Origin: Promethearchaeota archaeon
GTDB lineage: Archaea; Asgardarchaeota; Lokiarchaeia; Sigyniarchaeales; SOKP01
DNA: 64,000 nt
NCBI GenBank assembly: GCA_029838195.1
Contig: JALGVJ010000024.1
Span: 1-64,000 of the forward strand
Direction of reading: 5' to 3'
Under the pieces are notes generated by a model. That model had not been told where the DNA came from and made no database searches. It saw only the letters and a program-made list of their open reading frames with translations. Numbering within the stretch: the stretch's first letter is position 1; each line of letters starts with the position of its first letter. Shown in pieces: positions 34,702 to 44,709 of this stretch. A program made the translations under genes and the position numbers.

Positions 34702-35898
34702 TCATGTTAATTCTTGGTATTCTTCTATTATTTTATCTGCAACGTCCATGGTGCTTCCATGTTTTCCTTCTTTCCCAAAGTTAGGAGGCAAGGCATCTTT
34801 TGGTAGATATCTCCAATTTTTCTCGGGCTTTAATCCTCCCGCCAGTGTGTTTCTCAACGCTTCTAATAAGTTTTTGGATTCTTTTTCAAATCCCAAATAA
34901 TCCAGCATCATAGTGGCAGAAATTACGGTAGCAGCGGGATTTGCGATGTTTTGACCGGCAATATCGGGGGCTGAACCATGCGTGGGTTCAAAATAGGGAG
35001 TTCTGGGGCCATATACTCCCGAACCCGCAACACCTAATCCGCCTACAATCTGAGCGGCTTCATCTGATAAAATATCCCCGTACATGTTGGGCAATACGAT
35101 GGTATCATGATAATCAGGAAAGCGGATTAATCGTGCTGCGAAATCATCGACGATATACGTTTCCACCTTGAGAGAGGGATAGTCCTCTTTTGCAATTTTT
35201 TTAATTCTATTGATGAACATGCCGTCTTGAGAACGCAAGACATTGGGCTTGCAAACGATTTCAAGCAACCCTTTCCCTATCCCTTCTTCCAATCGTTTTA
35301 AGCAAAGCTCACATGCGACCCTTCCGATTCGATCGGTCGCACGAGGCGAGACTACACGTAAGGCGTAAATAGCATTTTCCGTCCACCTTTCGGCATCGGG
35401 CTTATATATTAATCCTTTTTTAATTAATTTTTTTAATTTTCCTTCTTTTCCGGTAGCCGCATACATACCCTCCGTACATTCTCGCACGAATACATAATTA
35501 ATATTTTCTACGTACTCTTGTTTAAGAACGGTATGCATTCCCTTAAAATACATGATGGGTCGAATATTTGCGAAATTTCCAAGCCCCCATCGCAAATAGG
35601 CGATCACTTGGATCGCACTTTCATGAGTTGCTCCGAAAAGCACGGCATCGCACTGATCAATAGCTTTTTTAGTTTCATCCGGAAAGGCATTCCCATGAGT
35701 TTTTAAGGCACTTTCTCCGCACGGCATGGTTCTTATTTCTATTCCTTTAATTTTCATGTATTCTAAGATTTTCACCGTAGCATTAACCACTTCCGGCCCT
35801 ATTCCGTCTCCTCCTAATGCCACCACTTTTTTTATTGATTTATTTAGATTTGGACATTTTAAGACATTATTTGACCGGTTATTCATATTTATTATCAT
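34702..35898 (-). CDS. Isocitrate/isopropylmalate dehydrogenase family enzyme
   Basis: 398 aa decarboxylating dehydrogenase. GGDGIGPEVV lies at the N-terminus, RECTEGMYA and the metal-site region DDFAARLIRFPDYHDTIVLP in the middle, then NMYGDILSDEAAQIVGGLG and THGSAPDIAGQNIANPAA. An N-terminal ~25-residue extension (MNNRSNNVLKCPNLNKSIKK) is unusual; a later start is possible. It oxidises a 2-R-malate or isocitrate; next to the kor operon, isocitrate to 2-oxoglutarate is attractive, but the residues that separate ICDH from IMDH or tartrate dehydrogenase cannot be settled by eye. Confidence 0.88.
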   Translation of the reverse strand: MIINMNNRSNNVLKCPNLNKSIKKVVALGGDGIGPEVVNATVKILEYMKIKGIEIRTMPCGESALKTHGNAFPDETKKAIDQCDAVLFGATHESAIQVIAYLRWGLGNFANIRPIMYFKGMHTVLKQEYVENINYVFVRECTEGMYAATGKEGKLKKLIKKGLIYKPDAERWTENAIYALRVVSPRATDRIGRVACELCLKRLEEGIGKGLLEIVCKPNVLRSQDGMFINRIKKIAKEDYPSLKVETYIVDDFAARLIRFPDYHDTIVLPNMYGDILSDEAAQIVGGLGVAGSGVYGPRTPYFEPTHGSAPDIAGQNIANPAATVISATMMLDYLGFEKESKNLLEALRNTLAGGLKPEKNWRYLPKDALPPNFGKEGKHGSTMDVADKIIEEYQELT

Positions 35899-36254
35899 TA
35901 AATAAAAATTTCAACCTCATTATTTATATAATTAAAGGATTTAATTATGACCCTTTTTCCTTGGGAAAAATAAAATTTTAAGCACGCCTTGAAAAACTAA
36001 TAATTTTGAGGTGTAAAATGTCTTGAATCCTTTGTAGGAAGAAAAAATGATTAGGTTTATTTTTCCCAAAAATTTTCCCCTAAACAATAGGTTATTAAAT
36101 CCTGTTAAATTCACGGTGTTAAAAATACCGAGTTATTTTCATTTTAAAATCAAATGGAGAAAAATTCATTATTTCTTATGCCATAGAATTTATTTTTTAT
36201 TGGACCATGATTATTAGTAATAATTAGATCATTGAAAAAGAAATAAAAAAATAA
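35899..36254. other. Divergent promoter region, nothing else recognised
   Basis: 355 bp between the dehydrogenase (minus) and the CCG protein (plus). Mostly A/T tracts; TTTATTTTTTATTGG-like stretches could be TATA elements. No ORF, repeat or structured RNA seen. Confidence 0.35.
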
Positions 36255-37001
36255 ATGAAAAAGATGACAAAACTTCTTTATTTAGGATGTTTATCCCGAA
36301 ATCGATTTAAAAACACGTGTGAGAATGCTATAAAATTGGTTCAAGCCATTGATCCGGAATATGCGGTGTTAGAGGATGCCCCTTGTTGCGGGTCCTTGAC
36401 GTTTCACGTTTCCAATGACCAGGAACTCAAAAAACACGTGGAATTTGTTAATCAATGGTTCAAGGATAATAACGTGGAAAAATTAGTTACAATTTGCGCA
36501 GGCTGTTATAGATATTTAACCGGTTATTATCCCGAACTTTTAAAAGATGATTTTAAGGTAGAAGTCAAGCATTTATTACAATTCATGGCTGAGGATGTAA
36601 ATTTAAAGAAATTAAATTTGAAAAATGAGAAGAAAAAATTAGTGGTGAATTATCATGATGCGTGCCATTTAAAAAACGCAGACCCTCCCATTCTTGAAGA
36701 GCCGAGAAAGATTTTAAATTCAATTGAAAATGTAGAGGTGTTCGAAATGGAAAATAATCGATTAAATAGCATCTGTTGCGGGGCAGGGGGCGGAGTGTAT
36801 TCAATCTTTAAAGAAAATAGTGATTATAATGCCAAAACCATCTTCGATCAAATGAGAAAAGGAAAAGCCTTGTTAACGGCGTGTCCTTTTTGCTATAATG
36901 CATTAACCCGCATTCGTGAAGAGAATAATATTAAAAAACCGGTAATTAAATTTGAAGATTTTATTGTAAAATTAATGGAAGGAGAGGATCCTTTAAAATG
37001 A
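36255..37001 (+). CDS. HdrB/GlcF-like CCG-domain iron-sulfur protein
   Basis: 248 aa with two CCG repeats: YLGCLSR...APCCGSL...CAGC and HDACHL...CCGAGGG...CPFC. In heterodisulfide reductase B and in LutA/GlcF this pattern ligates a non-cubane 4Fe-4S cluster. It overlaps the following LutB-like gene by 4 bp (ATGA), so they act together, probably as electron-accepting subunits of a flavin 2-hydroxyacid dehydrogenase; the FAD subunit may be the GlcD-like gene at 39.7 kb. Confidence 0.88.
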   Translation: MKKMTKLLYLGCLSRNRFKNTCENAIKLVQAIDPEYAVLEDAPCCGSLTFHVSNDQELKKHVEFVNQWFKDNNVEKLVTICAGCYRYLTGYYPELLKDDFKVEVKHLLQFMAEDVNLKKLNLKNEKKKLVVNYHDACHLKNADPPILEEPRKILNSIENVEVFEMENNRLNSICCGAGGGVYSIFKENSDYNAKTIFDQMRKGKALLTACPFCYNALTRIREENNIKKPVIKFEDFIVKLMEGEDPLK

Positions 37002-38302
37002 GCGGGAAAGGAAAGGAAATCTATGAGGAAATAAAGGCAAAAATTGACTTGCTAAAAGATGAGAATTCTGTTTATAGTAAGTTTGGAGAAATTTGGAAAC
37101 TTGCAGGCTTGGGGAAATATAGATCATTTGATTTAAGATATCTCTATGAGGATACAAGTAGAGAATTTGTCAATAAATATAAATCCCAATTAATTGCCAT
37201 GCGAAATGATTTTTTAGAAAATATTGAAGGATATGTGAAAAAATGCATTAACGTCATGGAAAAAACCAATAAATTTAAGGTGTATTATGCTAAGACAAAT
37301 GAAGAAGCTCAAGAAATTTTCATGAAGGAATTGGGGGAAAATAAAGTTATATATAAATCAAAATCTTTAGAAGCTAAAGACATTGGAATCATTGATGTAT
37401 TAAAAAAGAACAATATTGAGATTAAAGAAACGGATTTAGGAGATGTTCTCTGCCAATTATTTGATTATAAGTATCCGAGTTTTACTCTAGCTCCGGGAAT
37501 ACAATTTACGGAAGAAGAAATTGTAGCAAAAATTAAAGAAAAATACGGTGTAGAGCTTAAACCAGAAGCCGAAGAAATAGTGAATTTTTACAGGAAAACC
37601 TATAGACCAGAATTGCTAAATGATGTCAAAATTTCTTTAACCTCAGCAAACGCAATTTCAGCACATGATGGTTCTATTGTTTTAATAGAGAATGAAGGCA
37701 ACATAAGCCTTCTCACGAGAGCTACAGAAAAGCATATCGTAGTAGCCGGAATCCAAAAAATAGTACCGGATATTCTTGATGCTGTACTCGTCGCTAAAAT
37801 TCAAGAAAGGATAACGAATGTAGATGGTGCATATATAAGTTTAATTTCCGCACCATCAAACACTTCAGATATAAAAGGAAAACGCGTTATGGGCATGTAT
37901 GGAGCGAAAGAAGTTGTTGTAATCCTTGTAGATGATTGGAGAATAGCTGCTGTGAAAGAAAATAAGTTTTATAAGGATATTCTCAAGTGTGTCTCTTGTA
38001 AATCGTGTGATTTCGTCTGCACAGCTTCAAGAGCGTTTGGGAATATCTACGCTTCAAAATATGGCATTGGAGCAATAAACATCATAAGAGATTACATTCA
38101 TAATGGCATTGAAGCGGCGGTCAAAGATGGGTTATTTTTATGCACGGGATGCGAGAATTGTAAGAACTGGTGTCCTGTTGAGATAAATCTGGGCGAAATG
38201 ATGAGAGAGTTAAAAAGAGAAGCGACAAGAAGAGGCCTCTGTCCTCCCCCTCTTGAAGCTTATAAAGAAAAAATATTTAAGGAAAAAGATCCTTTTAAAT
38301 GA
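36998..38302 (+). CDS. LutB/LldF-like LUD-domain ferredoxin protein
   Basis: 434 aa. The N-terminal LUD-type domain (YYAKTNEEAQEIFMKELGE, then ISLTSANAISAHDGSIVLIE) is followed by a 2x4Fe-4S module with CVSCKSCDFVC and CTGCENCKNWCP. This is the organisation of the lactate-utilisation LutB protein. Translation is coupled to the CCG gene (4-bp overlap). A T-rich terminator follows. Confidence 0.87.
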   Translation: MSGKGKEIYEEIKAKIDLLKDENSVYSKFGEIWKLAGLGKYRSFDLRYLYEDTSREFVNKYKSQLIAMRNDFLENIEGYVKKCINVMEKTNKFKVYYAKTNEEAQEIFMKELGENKVIYKSKSLEAKDIGIIDVLKKNNIEIKETDLGDVLCQLFDYKYPSFTLAPGIQFTEEEIVAKIKEKYGVELKPEAEEIVNFYRKTYRPELLNDVKISLTSANAISAHDGSIVLIENEGNISLLTRATEKHIVVAGIQKIVPDILDAVLVAKIQERITNVDGAYISLISAPSNTSDIKGKRVMGMYGAKEVVVILVDDWRIAAVKENKFYKDILKCVSCKSCDFVCTASRAFGNIYASKYGIGAINIIRDYIHNGIEAAVKDGLFLCTGCENCKNWCPVEINLGEMMRELKREATRRGLCPPPLEAYKEKIFKEKDPFK

Positions 38303-38304
38303 TT

Positions 38305-38341
38305 CAAATTTTCCTTTTTTTTGTCCTTCTTTTTTTTTTAA
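38305..38341 (+). terminator. Oligo-T terminator after the LutB-like gene
   Basis: Just after the TGA come TTTTCC, TTTTTTTTG and TTTTTTTTT tracts, matching archaeal factor-independent termination. Inferred from composition. Confidence 0.4.
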
Positions 38342-38444
38342 ATTCATGAAATCAGCGATTAGTGTTTCCTGATCTGTCCTCAAGAGTAATGGGATGGAAT
38401 TAAATCTTTAAAAAGTAAATAATTATAATGTTTGAGAAAGAACC

Positions 38445-39662
38445 ATGAAAACCGTTAAAGTCGCAATAGTCGGAGCGGGTTTTGCAGCGAATCTCCATTT
38501 AAAAACATTTAAACGCCTTCATGGGGTTGCTGTTGAGGTAATCGGTATTACCTCAAAATATGAAGAAAGTGCCAAACAATTTTGTTTCACCTATGGTTTA
38601 GACCCGGCTATTATTCATGAAAACGCTGAAACCTTAATTCGGAAAGCAGATGCGGATGTTATTGATTTAGTCGTTCCTACATGGCTCCATGTACCACTTG
38701 CCATCTTAGCAGCAGAAAATGGAAAACATGTTATATGTGAAAAACCTCTCACCGGCTATTTTGGAGATCCTGGCGTTCCTATTGAGCAGCGAGAAAACGT
38801 GGGACTCATTGACAAAAAAATAATGTTAAAGAAAGTTCTCGTGGATTGCAAAAAGATTCATGATGTTTTTAAGCGTTCTTCTACTCGCTTTTGTTATGCG
38901 GAAAATTGGGTGTATGCACCTCCCATTACAAAAGCAAAACGTCTTTTACAAAGCTCGCGGGGGAAAATTCTTGAAATTAGAGGGGGAGAAAGTCATTCGG
39001 GCTCTCATTCTAAATACGCTTCCGAATGGAAATATACCGGGGGCGGTTCTCTCGTGCGCATGGGTGCTCATCCCTATGGTGCCGCAATTCATTTAAAAAT
39101 TTGGGAAGGAATGATGAGGAACGGCACGCCCATCTATCCACGTTCAATTACCGCTATCACTGCTAAATATCGAGAATTTCTTGATGAGCTCCCTTCCGAA
39201 CAGGATTATATTCGCTCGCGACCTAAAGATGTGGAAGATTGGTCATGCGGAATTTTGACTTTTGAAGATAATACTAATAGCGTCATTTTTGGTTCTGATG
39301 TGACCTTAGGTGGCATCGAAAATTGGATGAATATTCATGCGAGCAATGTCCGAATTGAATGTAAAATCTCTAATAATAATTCTGTGATGGCTTATGCACC
39401 CACGGAAGCGCAATTTAAGAATGAGTATACCATTGAGAAAATCGAAACCAAGGCAGGATGGAGTCACGCTCAACCGGATGAAGAATGGATGACGGGATAT
39501 CCCTTTGAAATGCAAGATTTCATGGAATGCCTGTTAAACGACAGAGAACCTCAATCCAACTTGGAATTAGCCATTTGGACGACAAAGGCTATGTATTCGG
39601 CATATCTTTCGGCTGAAACGGGGCAGAGAATCGAAATTCCTAAAGGATTTTCATTAGATTAA
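38445..39662 (+). CDS. Gfo/Idh/MocA-family NAD(P)-dependent oxidoreductase
   Basis: 405 aa. Rossmann start VGAGFAANLHLKTFKR, GITSKYEESAKQF, and the catalytic EKP motif in VICEKPLTGYFG. The C-terminal half (YAENWVYAPPITKAKRLL) binds the sugar. The family oxidises sugars, inositols or their phosphates, or biliverdin-like compounds. The FAD-oxidase gene follows after 25 bp, which suggests the two act on successive intermediates. Substrate unknown. Confidence 0.87.
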   Translation: MKTVKVAIVGAGFAANLHLKTFKRLHGVAVEVIGITSKYEESAKQFCFTYGLDPAIIHENAETLIRKADADVIDLVVPTWLHVPLAILAAENGKHVICEKPLTGYFGDPGVPIEQRENVGLIDKKIMLKKVLVDCKKIHDVFKRSSTRFCYAENWVYAPPITKAKRLLQSSRGKILEIRGGESHSGSHSKYASEWKYTGGGSLVRMGAHPYGAAIHLKIWEGMMRNGTPIYPRSITAITAKYREFLDELPSEQDYIRSRPKDVEDWSCGILTFEDNTNSVIFGSDVTLGGIENWMNIHASNVRIECKISNNNSVMAYAPTEAQFKNEYTIEKIETKAGWSHAQPDEEWMTGYPFEMQDFMECLLNDREPQSNLELAIWTTKAMYSAYLSAETGQRIEIPKGFSLD

Positions 39663-39687
39663 TCGATATTCATTATCATGTTAGAAA

Positions 39688-41346
39688 ATGAAGAAACGAC
39701 ATTATATCATTCAAGAACTTCTAGAACAAATACCTTGGGACGATTTCCTTAATGAAATGGAGGATCATGGCTTTATCAAAAGCTCTCATGAGGATTTTAC
39801 TCATGAAGTTCCAAAGTGGGCCAATAGAAGCCTCCTTCAATCAGGAAAATTAATGTTTATTGATAACATGATTCAAGGCGGAGCCATACGGGATGCCTCT
39901 TACCTTCATCTCTTACCGCACATTGTTTTTCAGCCCAAAACAGAAACTCAATTACACGAGATTGTCATGACTTCCCAAAAATATAAAATCCCCATGACTT
40001 TTGCTTCGGGCAAAACCGGACTTTCTGGAGCTTTCGCTAACTACGCAATAATTGTAGATTTATCAAGCCTTCATTCCCTTTCTGCCCCTTTCCGGATTAA
40101 TTTTGAAGAAGCGAGATTACTCACCGAGCAAGGCGTGCTCGTATCAGATTTAATCAAATGGGTGTCATGGGCAAGTAAAGGCGAGTATATTTTTCCCGTT
40201 CAACCCTCGAGTGCTTTAAAACTTCCAGTTCGCGTTGGGGGAATAATAGCAACGGATGCAAGTGGCTTAACCTCCGGAAAATTAGGATCCACTAAAGATT
40301 GGGTTGAATACATGCGTATCATGAAACCAAATGGAGAAATTGTTCAAGTCACTAAATCGGATTCGATTTTTCATGAAATAATAGGGGGAGAAGGTCAACA
40401 TGGAATCGTTTTAACGGCTTCTTTCAAATTATGTAAAGCGCCTAAGAACGCTACTAATGTAGTTTTATATGGTTCTAATATTGAAAAAGCATTTGAGGGC
40501 CTCCATGAAGTTCAAAAACTTAAAGTTTTTCCTTTAATTAGCGAATTCATCGTCTCTCCGTTTAATTTAACAGAAAAATTTAAAGTTTACTTTCAAAATC
40601 CTGATAAAAATGAGCATGAAAGGGTTGAATGGATGGTTCTTTTAAAAGGAACTTCGAATCTCATGGATCAATTTATCGAAATCATGAAAAACCATATTAA
40701 TTTAAAATTATCCCAATTAAATGACTTGGAATTTAGTAATCTCTTAAAAGAGAGAGCTTCCATTTCTCTTAACTCATATACGGAAGATCCTAAAGCTAAA
40801 ATCTTAAAAATCCCTGGTTTCGAGGATATCTTGCTTGCTCCCAAGGATGTTCCACGGGTGGTTAATTTTTTAAACACAAAATTCAAGCAAAAGGGATTCG
40901 AACGAGTCATTTTAGGATATGGGCATTTAAATTTCCAAAGAGGGCAAGGCGCCCTCCTTCATTTCCGATTACCGGTACCCATTCACTACTTTCTTGAAAA
41001 TAAAGAATCCTATTTTCGATTCCTCGCAGAAGTTTTCCATGATATCATTATCTCATTAAAAGAAAAATATCATGTGAAAGTGAAGGCAGAACATGGAACG
41101 GGACCATTTAAAATATGGGTAGATCTCGGTTATCGGGAAACTTTAAGAAAAAAAATAGAAGAGGGAAATGCGTTTCACAATCCTCATTTAAAAATTTTCG
41201 ATAAACTCACAGAATATAAAATTCTGAACAAAATAAGCGGGATAAGTGAAAATCTTAATTATGAAAAAAAATTGAAGAAACATTACGAAAAAGAAATCTT
41301 TATTGATTGCATGAGTTTATATTTCTCAAATGGCTTGAGTTGTTGA
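39688..41346 (+). CDS. FAD-linked oxidase, GlcD/D-lactate dehydrogenase-like
   Basis: 552 aa. The FAD_binding_4 region IVFQPKTETQLHEIVM and TFASGKTGLSGAFANY has the pyrophosphate-binding TGLSG loop, with PSSALKLPVRVGGIIATDAS next. The C-terminal substrate domain ends without a Fe-S motif, so iron-sulfur partners (the CCG and LutB-like proteins upstream) are needed. It likely oxidises glycolate, lactate or a sugar acid. Shortly after its stop comes the GH4 gene in the opposite direction. Confidence 0.85.
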   Translation: MKKRHYIIQELLEQIPWDDFLNEMEDHGFIKSSHEDFTHEVPKWANRSLLQSGKLMFIDNMIQGGAIRDASYLHLLPHIVFQPKTETQLHEIVMTSQKYKIPMTFASGKTGLSGAFANYAIIVDLSSLHSLSAPFRINFEEARLLTEQGVLVSDLIKWVSWASKGEYIFPVQPSSALKLPVRVGGIIATDASGLTSGKLGSTKDWVEYMRIMKPNGEIVQVTKSDSIFHEIIGGEGQHGIVLTASFKLCKAPKNATNVVLYGSNIEKAFEGLHEVQKLKVFPLISEFIVSPFNLTEKFKVYFQNPDKNEHERVEWMVLLKGTSNLMDQFIEIMKNHINLKLSQLNDLEFSNLLKERASISLNSYTEDPKAKILKIPGFEDILLAPKDVPRVVNFLNTKFKQKGFERVILGYGHLNFQRGQGALLHFRLPVPIHYFLENKESYFRFLAEVFHDIIISLKEKYHVKVKAEHGTGPFKIWVDLGYRETLRKKIEEGNAFHNPHLKIFDKLTEYKILNKISGISENLNYEKKLKKHYEKEIFIDCMSLYFSNGLSC

Positions 41347-41376
41347 CATGATGCTTCTTTTTTATGTTAAATTAAA

Positions 41377-42873
41377 TCAAGGAACGTGAGGCCACGATTT
41401 TTTCTTCAGGTGACCATCGGGCTTGTATTTTTCTTTAATCGCACGGTCATGTGTCCTTAATTCTTCTCTTTTCACGTGATATTTCATGTTCTTTAATTCT
41501 CTATATGATGGGATGGATTCAGAAAAATTATTAAGCCATTTTTTCTCATAGAATAGCATGTTCCACATCAAAGCTTCAATCTTATCCTCATCTTCAATGA
41601 ATTGACACATGGGATCTGCTAATAATGCCTTTAATAACAAGTCTGGATTTCCGGATCGAGCCGCATCGACTACTAATTGCTGATTTTTAGCATGAATTTT
41701 TAAAAGCTCCTTGAGAGAATTTGGAAAGGAGGTAATTTTAGGTGCTCTTATTTCATTATTAATAAACCAAGCCGGTACTTCCACTACACAGTTTTCCGGA
41801 AGAAAGGAGATGATATTTTTATTAATAATATTACTGACATGGTGCCTTGGTAAATTTTGTTCCTTGCTCTCAATCATCCTTAAAGCCTTTTCCCCCCCTG
41901 TCCAAGGGCGAATCAAGAATTTATATAACCATCTGTTTACATTTCTATTAGCCATTTTGTATATCGAATAAACCAAATGGCGATAAAAATTGAGTCGTTG
42001 GACATCTCTTAATCGTGTGATACCAAAAGGACGTTGTTTATAATTGAAATAATTATAATAATGAGGCATGAATTCGGCAACATGACGATCTTCCACGTAA
42101 TTTAACAACCCATGTTGGTGTAATAAATAGAAATTAAAACGCCTTCCAAATTTACCAGATCTATACGCTTCAAACGCTTTTTCTTGTATTTTTGGATAAA
42201 TATTTTCATTCTCGAGCGTGAATTCTGTAATCCAAGCAAAATGGTTCAAGCCTCCATGAATGATTTTAATATTATCTTTTGGTTTTATATTAATCCCGCA
42301 CCACGTTAAAAATCGGATAAATTCTTTCGAACCGATATAAAAAAATTCATGACAGAGGCCAATCGCTTGGATTTGGGGAGCAATTTGATGAGAACTTAGT
42401 ATTATGGTTCCTTGAGGATTTGTATAGTTAAATACAATACCTTGAGGGCATAATTCTTTTATATCCTTAATGATATCATTAAAAATTGGTATTGTTCGGA
42501 TACCCCGAAAAATTCCACCAGGCCCCACTGTATCTCCCGTATTTTGAGGTATTCCAAATTTTAAGGGAACATGTATATCATACCATTCTGATTCTTGCAT
42601 TCCTACCGAGATAGAAATTATAATATAATCGGCACTGGGTAATGCTTTCCTTCTATTAGTAGTATGATGGATTCTAATGTCTTTACCATGTATCAGTACA
42701 CCATATTTGAAAATATTTGAAACTAATTTTAAAGATTGTAGATCAATATCCACTAACCAGAGTTCCATGGGATGGAGAATTTCTGCTTCGAGAATGTTCA
42801 TGAAAAGTGGAATGGAAAATCGGAATGATCCCGCACCAATATAAACTAACTTGCTACGTTTTTTTCCTTTCAA
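41377..42873 (-). CDS. Glycoside hydrolase family 4 (NAD- and metal-dependent alpha-glycosidase)
   Basis: 498 aa. The GH4 Rossmann start YIGAGSFRFSIPLF, the GDTVGPGGIFRGIRTIP motif, FNYTNPQG, and the metal ligand Cys in GLCHEF with HGGLNHFAW. GH4 enzymes cleave glycosides by transient oxidation at C3 with NAD and a divalent metal. The CHEF variant differs from the CHSV of melibiase, so the sugar (alpha-galactoside, alpha-glucuronide or other) is open. Convergent with the FAD oxidase; a linked sugar pathway is plausible. Confidence 0.88.
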   Translation of the reverse strand: MKGKKRSKLVYIGAGSFRFSIPLFMNILEAEILHPMELWLVDIDLQSLKLVSNIFKYGVLIHGKDIRIHHTTNRRKALPSADYIIISISVGMQESEWYDIHVPLKFGIPQNTGDTVGPGGIFRGIRTIPIFNDIIKDIKELCPQGIVFNYTNPQGTIILSSHQIAPQIQAIGLCHEFFYIGSKEFIRFLTWCGINIKPKDNIKIIHGGLNHFAWITEFTLENENIYPKIQEKAFEAYRSGKFGRRFNFYLLHQHGLLNYVEDRHVAEFMPHYYNYFNYKQRPFGITRLRDVQRLNFYRHLVYSIYKMANRNVNRWLYKFLIRPWTGGEKALRMIESKEQNLPRHHVSNIINKNIISFLPENCVVEVPAWFINNEIRAPKITSFPNSLKELLKIHAKNQQLVVDAARSGNPDLLLKALLADPMCQFIEDEDKIEALMWNMLFYEKKWLNNFSESIPSYRELKNMKYHVKREELRTHDRAIKEKYKPDGHLKKKSWPHVP

Positions 42874-43225
42874 GAGATAAAAATGGTTCTTAAATTATTT
42901 AAATGAATAAAATTCTTTGTTAAAAAATTATATTTATTGAAAAACTTATAAAATATGAATTTAGTGTTTTATAGATTAATAGCTTGAAATCCTAACTTTA
43001 AATCTGTAGATCATGTTAGGGAGGAAAATTATTTGAGTTTTACTCTTTTATTTTTAATTTTAGAATATTCTTCTTATCTCAAAAATTCATGAAATAAAAG
43101 GAAGAAAAATCCTCATTCTAAAGAAAAGGATGATTGGAAGAAATTTTGGATTTTTATAAAAATTCCCAATATTATTTTCTAATAATTTGGAAAAAATTTG
43201 CCGTCTTAACATAAAAAAAAAAAAA
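42874..43225. other. Intergenic, nothing recognised
   Basis: 350 bp of A/T-rich DNA upstream of the GH4 gene and downstream of the TSUP exporter gene. No ORF, repeat or RNA signal. Confidence 0.4.
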
Positions 43226-44053
43226 TTAAATAGGCAAACCTAACCAGTTGAATACTCCAATCATTTTCAGGCCCATGTAAATCATTACAATTATGAAGAG
43301 ATATTTTAACGCCTTCGCAGGAAGTTTATGTGCGAATTTAGCTCCAACAATAGCCATTGGAACACTAGTGCCTGCAAGAAGTGCCCATTGTAATAAATTC
43401 ACATATCCCAATGAGAAAGGGGGTAGGTTTGTAGCAAATAGTCCTAAAATGATATATGAAAGAGCACCAACTGCAGCGGTAAAAATCATTACTCCGGTGG
43501 AGGTTCCTACGGCATCATGCATTTTAAATTTAAGTGCCAATACCATTATAGGAATGATAATTACACCCCCTCCAATTCCAATAAGCCCTGAACAGAACCC
43601 AACTGAAATTCCCCACAATGCATAGGCTACAGTGTTTTCAGATATTTGCTCATCAATTTTAATTGGTTTAGCTGTTAGCATTCTTAATGACCCTGCAAGA
43701 ATCACCGCACCAAAAATTATCGTTAGAATTGCACCTGGGGTGTTTGCAGCAATTAAAGCTCCAAAGAAAACTCCTAGAGCTCCAAAACCACCTAATAAAT
43801 AAGCTTTTTTCCATAAAACAGCCCCTTTTTTAGAATGCTGATAAGATCCGGAAGTAGCAGTAGGAACTACAACAAGTAAATTGGTACCGAAAGCTACACG
43901 GATTGCTATTGTTGGATCAACACCAAGGCTTAAGAGCAACCAATACTGAACTGGAACCATGATGAAACACCCTCCAACACCAATTGCACCGGATATAAAA
44001 CCTACTCCTATACCCGTTATTAAAAGAATTATAATATAAAGTGTAAAGTTCAT
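43226..44053 (-). CDS. TSUP-family (TauE/SafE) membrane exporter
   Basis: 275 aa with about eight hydrophobic segments. The duplicated TSUP motif appears as GFISGAIGVGGCFIMVP and GFCSGLIGIGGGVIIIP. The family moves sulfite, sulfonates or other organosulfur anions. It is divergent from an AsnC-like regulator with a TTACAT-A-ATGTAA palindrome between them, so it is probably regulated locally. The sulfur theme links it to the DGC/lipoyl island downstream. Confidence 0.87.
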   Translation of the reverse strand: MNFTLYIIILLITGIGVGFISGAIGVGGCFIMVPVQYWLLLSLGVDPTIAIRVAFGTNLLVVVPTATSGSYQHSKKGAVLWKKAYLLGGFGALGVFFGALIAANTPGAILTIIFGAVILAGSLRMLTAKPIKIDEQISENTVAYALWGISVGFCSGLIGIGGGVIIIPIMVLALKFKMHDAVGTSTGVMIFTAAVGALSYIILGLFATNLPPFSLGYVNLLQWALLAGTSVPMAIVGAKFAHKLPAKALKYLFIIVMIYMGLKMIGVFNWLGLPI

Positions 44054-44123
44054 TTTTTTTTTTACTTTTTTTATTAAAATTGATGTTATGAAATTAAATA
44101 TGTAATAAAATATAAACCTTAGC

Positions 44124-44136
44124 TTACATAATGTAA
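44124..44136. promoter_or_regulatory. Inverted repeat TTACAT-A-ATGTAA between TSUP and regulator
   Basis: A perfect 13-bp palindrome lies between the two divergent starts (44053 and 44160). TTACA/TGTAA half-sites recur upstream of the other two AsnC-like regulators (54586-54600 and 57553-57620), so it is a good candidate operator for this regulator family. Confidence 0.6.
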
Positions 44137-44159
44137 CTAAATAATATTTAAAAATATAT

Positions 44160-44615
44160 ATGATAAAAAAAATTAAGAAATCTCTGAAATTTGATGAGAT
44201 TAATTTCTATATTTTAAAAGTTTTAAGCGGAAATGGAAGAACAAGTTATTCTAAAATCGCTAGGGATTTAGGTTTAACCCATGTATCAATTAAGAATCGA
44301 TTCGAGGTCATGGAATCAAAAGAAATAATCAAACCTATAATTAAATTATTCAAATTTGGAGCCATTCCTAAAAAAAGGATGCTTGAAGCATTGAAACTTA
44401 CTAAACGAGCACCATATAGTCCAAATACTCACAATAAATTAATCTCATTAGCTAGAACCTCGAATAAAAAACTAAAACATCAATTGGGGAATAGAAAATC
44501 ACAGCAAATTAAGTTTAATAACGGTGTTAAGAAAACTATTAAATACCTGAGAAAACCAGATAATATTACATTATCCTTATTTACAAGCAAAATTTATAGA
44601 GAAAGATCGTCTTAA
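44160..44615 (+). CDS. AsnC-type HTH regulator with an atypical C-terminus
   Basis: 151 aa. The first ~65 residues (GRTSYSKIARDLGLTHVSIK) are nearly the same as the HTH of the regulator at 56938-57549. After KLFKFG the sequence departs: instead of an effector domain and the Cys-rich tail there is a Lys-rich segment (KLISLARTSNKKLKHQLGNR) without a recognised fold. It may be a chimera or decayed copy still able to bind DNA. It is divergent from the TSUP exporter. Confidence 0.65.
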   Translation: MIKKIKKSLKFDEINFYILKVLSGNGRTSYSKIARDLGLTHVSIKNRFEVMESKEIIKPIIKLFKFGAIPKKRMLEALKLTKRAPYSPNTHNKLISLARTSNKKLKHQLGNRKSQQIKFNNGVKKTIKYLRKPDNITLSLFTSKIYRERSS

Positions 44616-44709
44616 AAAATTAATTATTTCAACTAATTATAAAAAATTCTATAAGTTATGTCATTTTTAATTACTTGATCTCATAAAAAGAAAAAGGTGT
44701 GGTTTTATC

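Noticed and set aside
34538-34900. Plus-strand 120-aa ORF overlapping the end of the dehydrogenase gene
   Set aside because: Mostly antisense to the dehydrogenase; the non-overlapping part is low-complexity.
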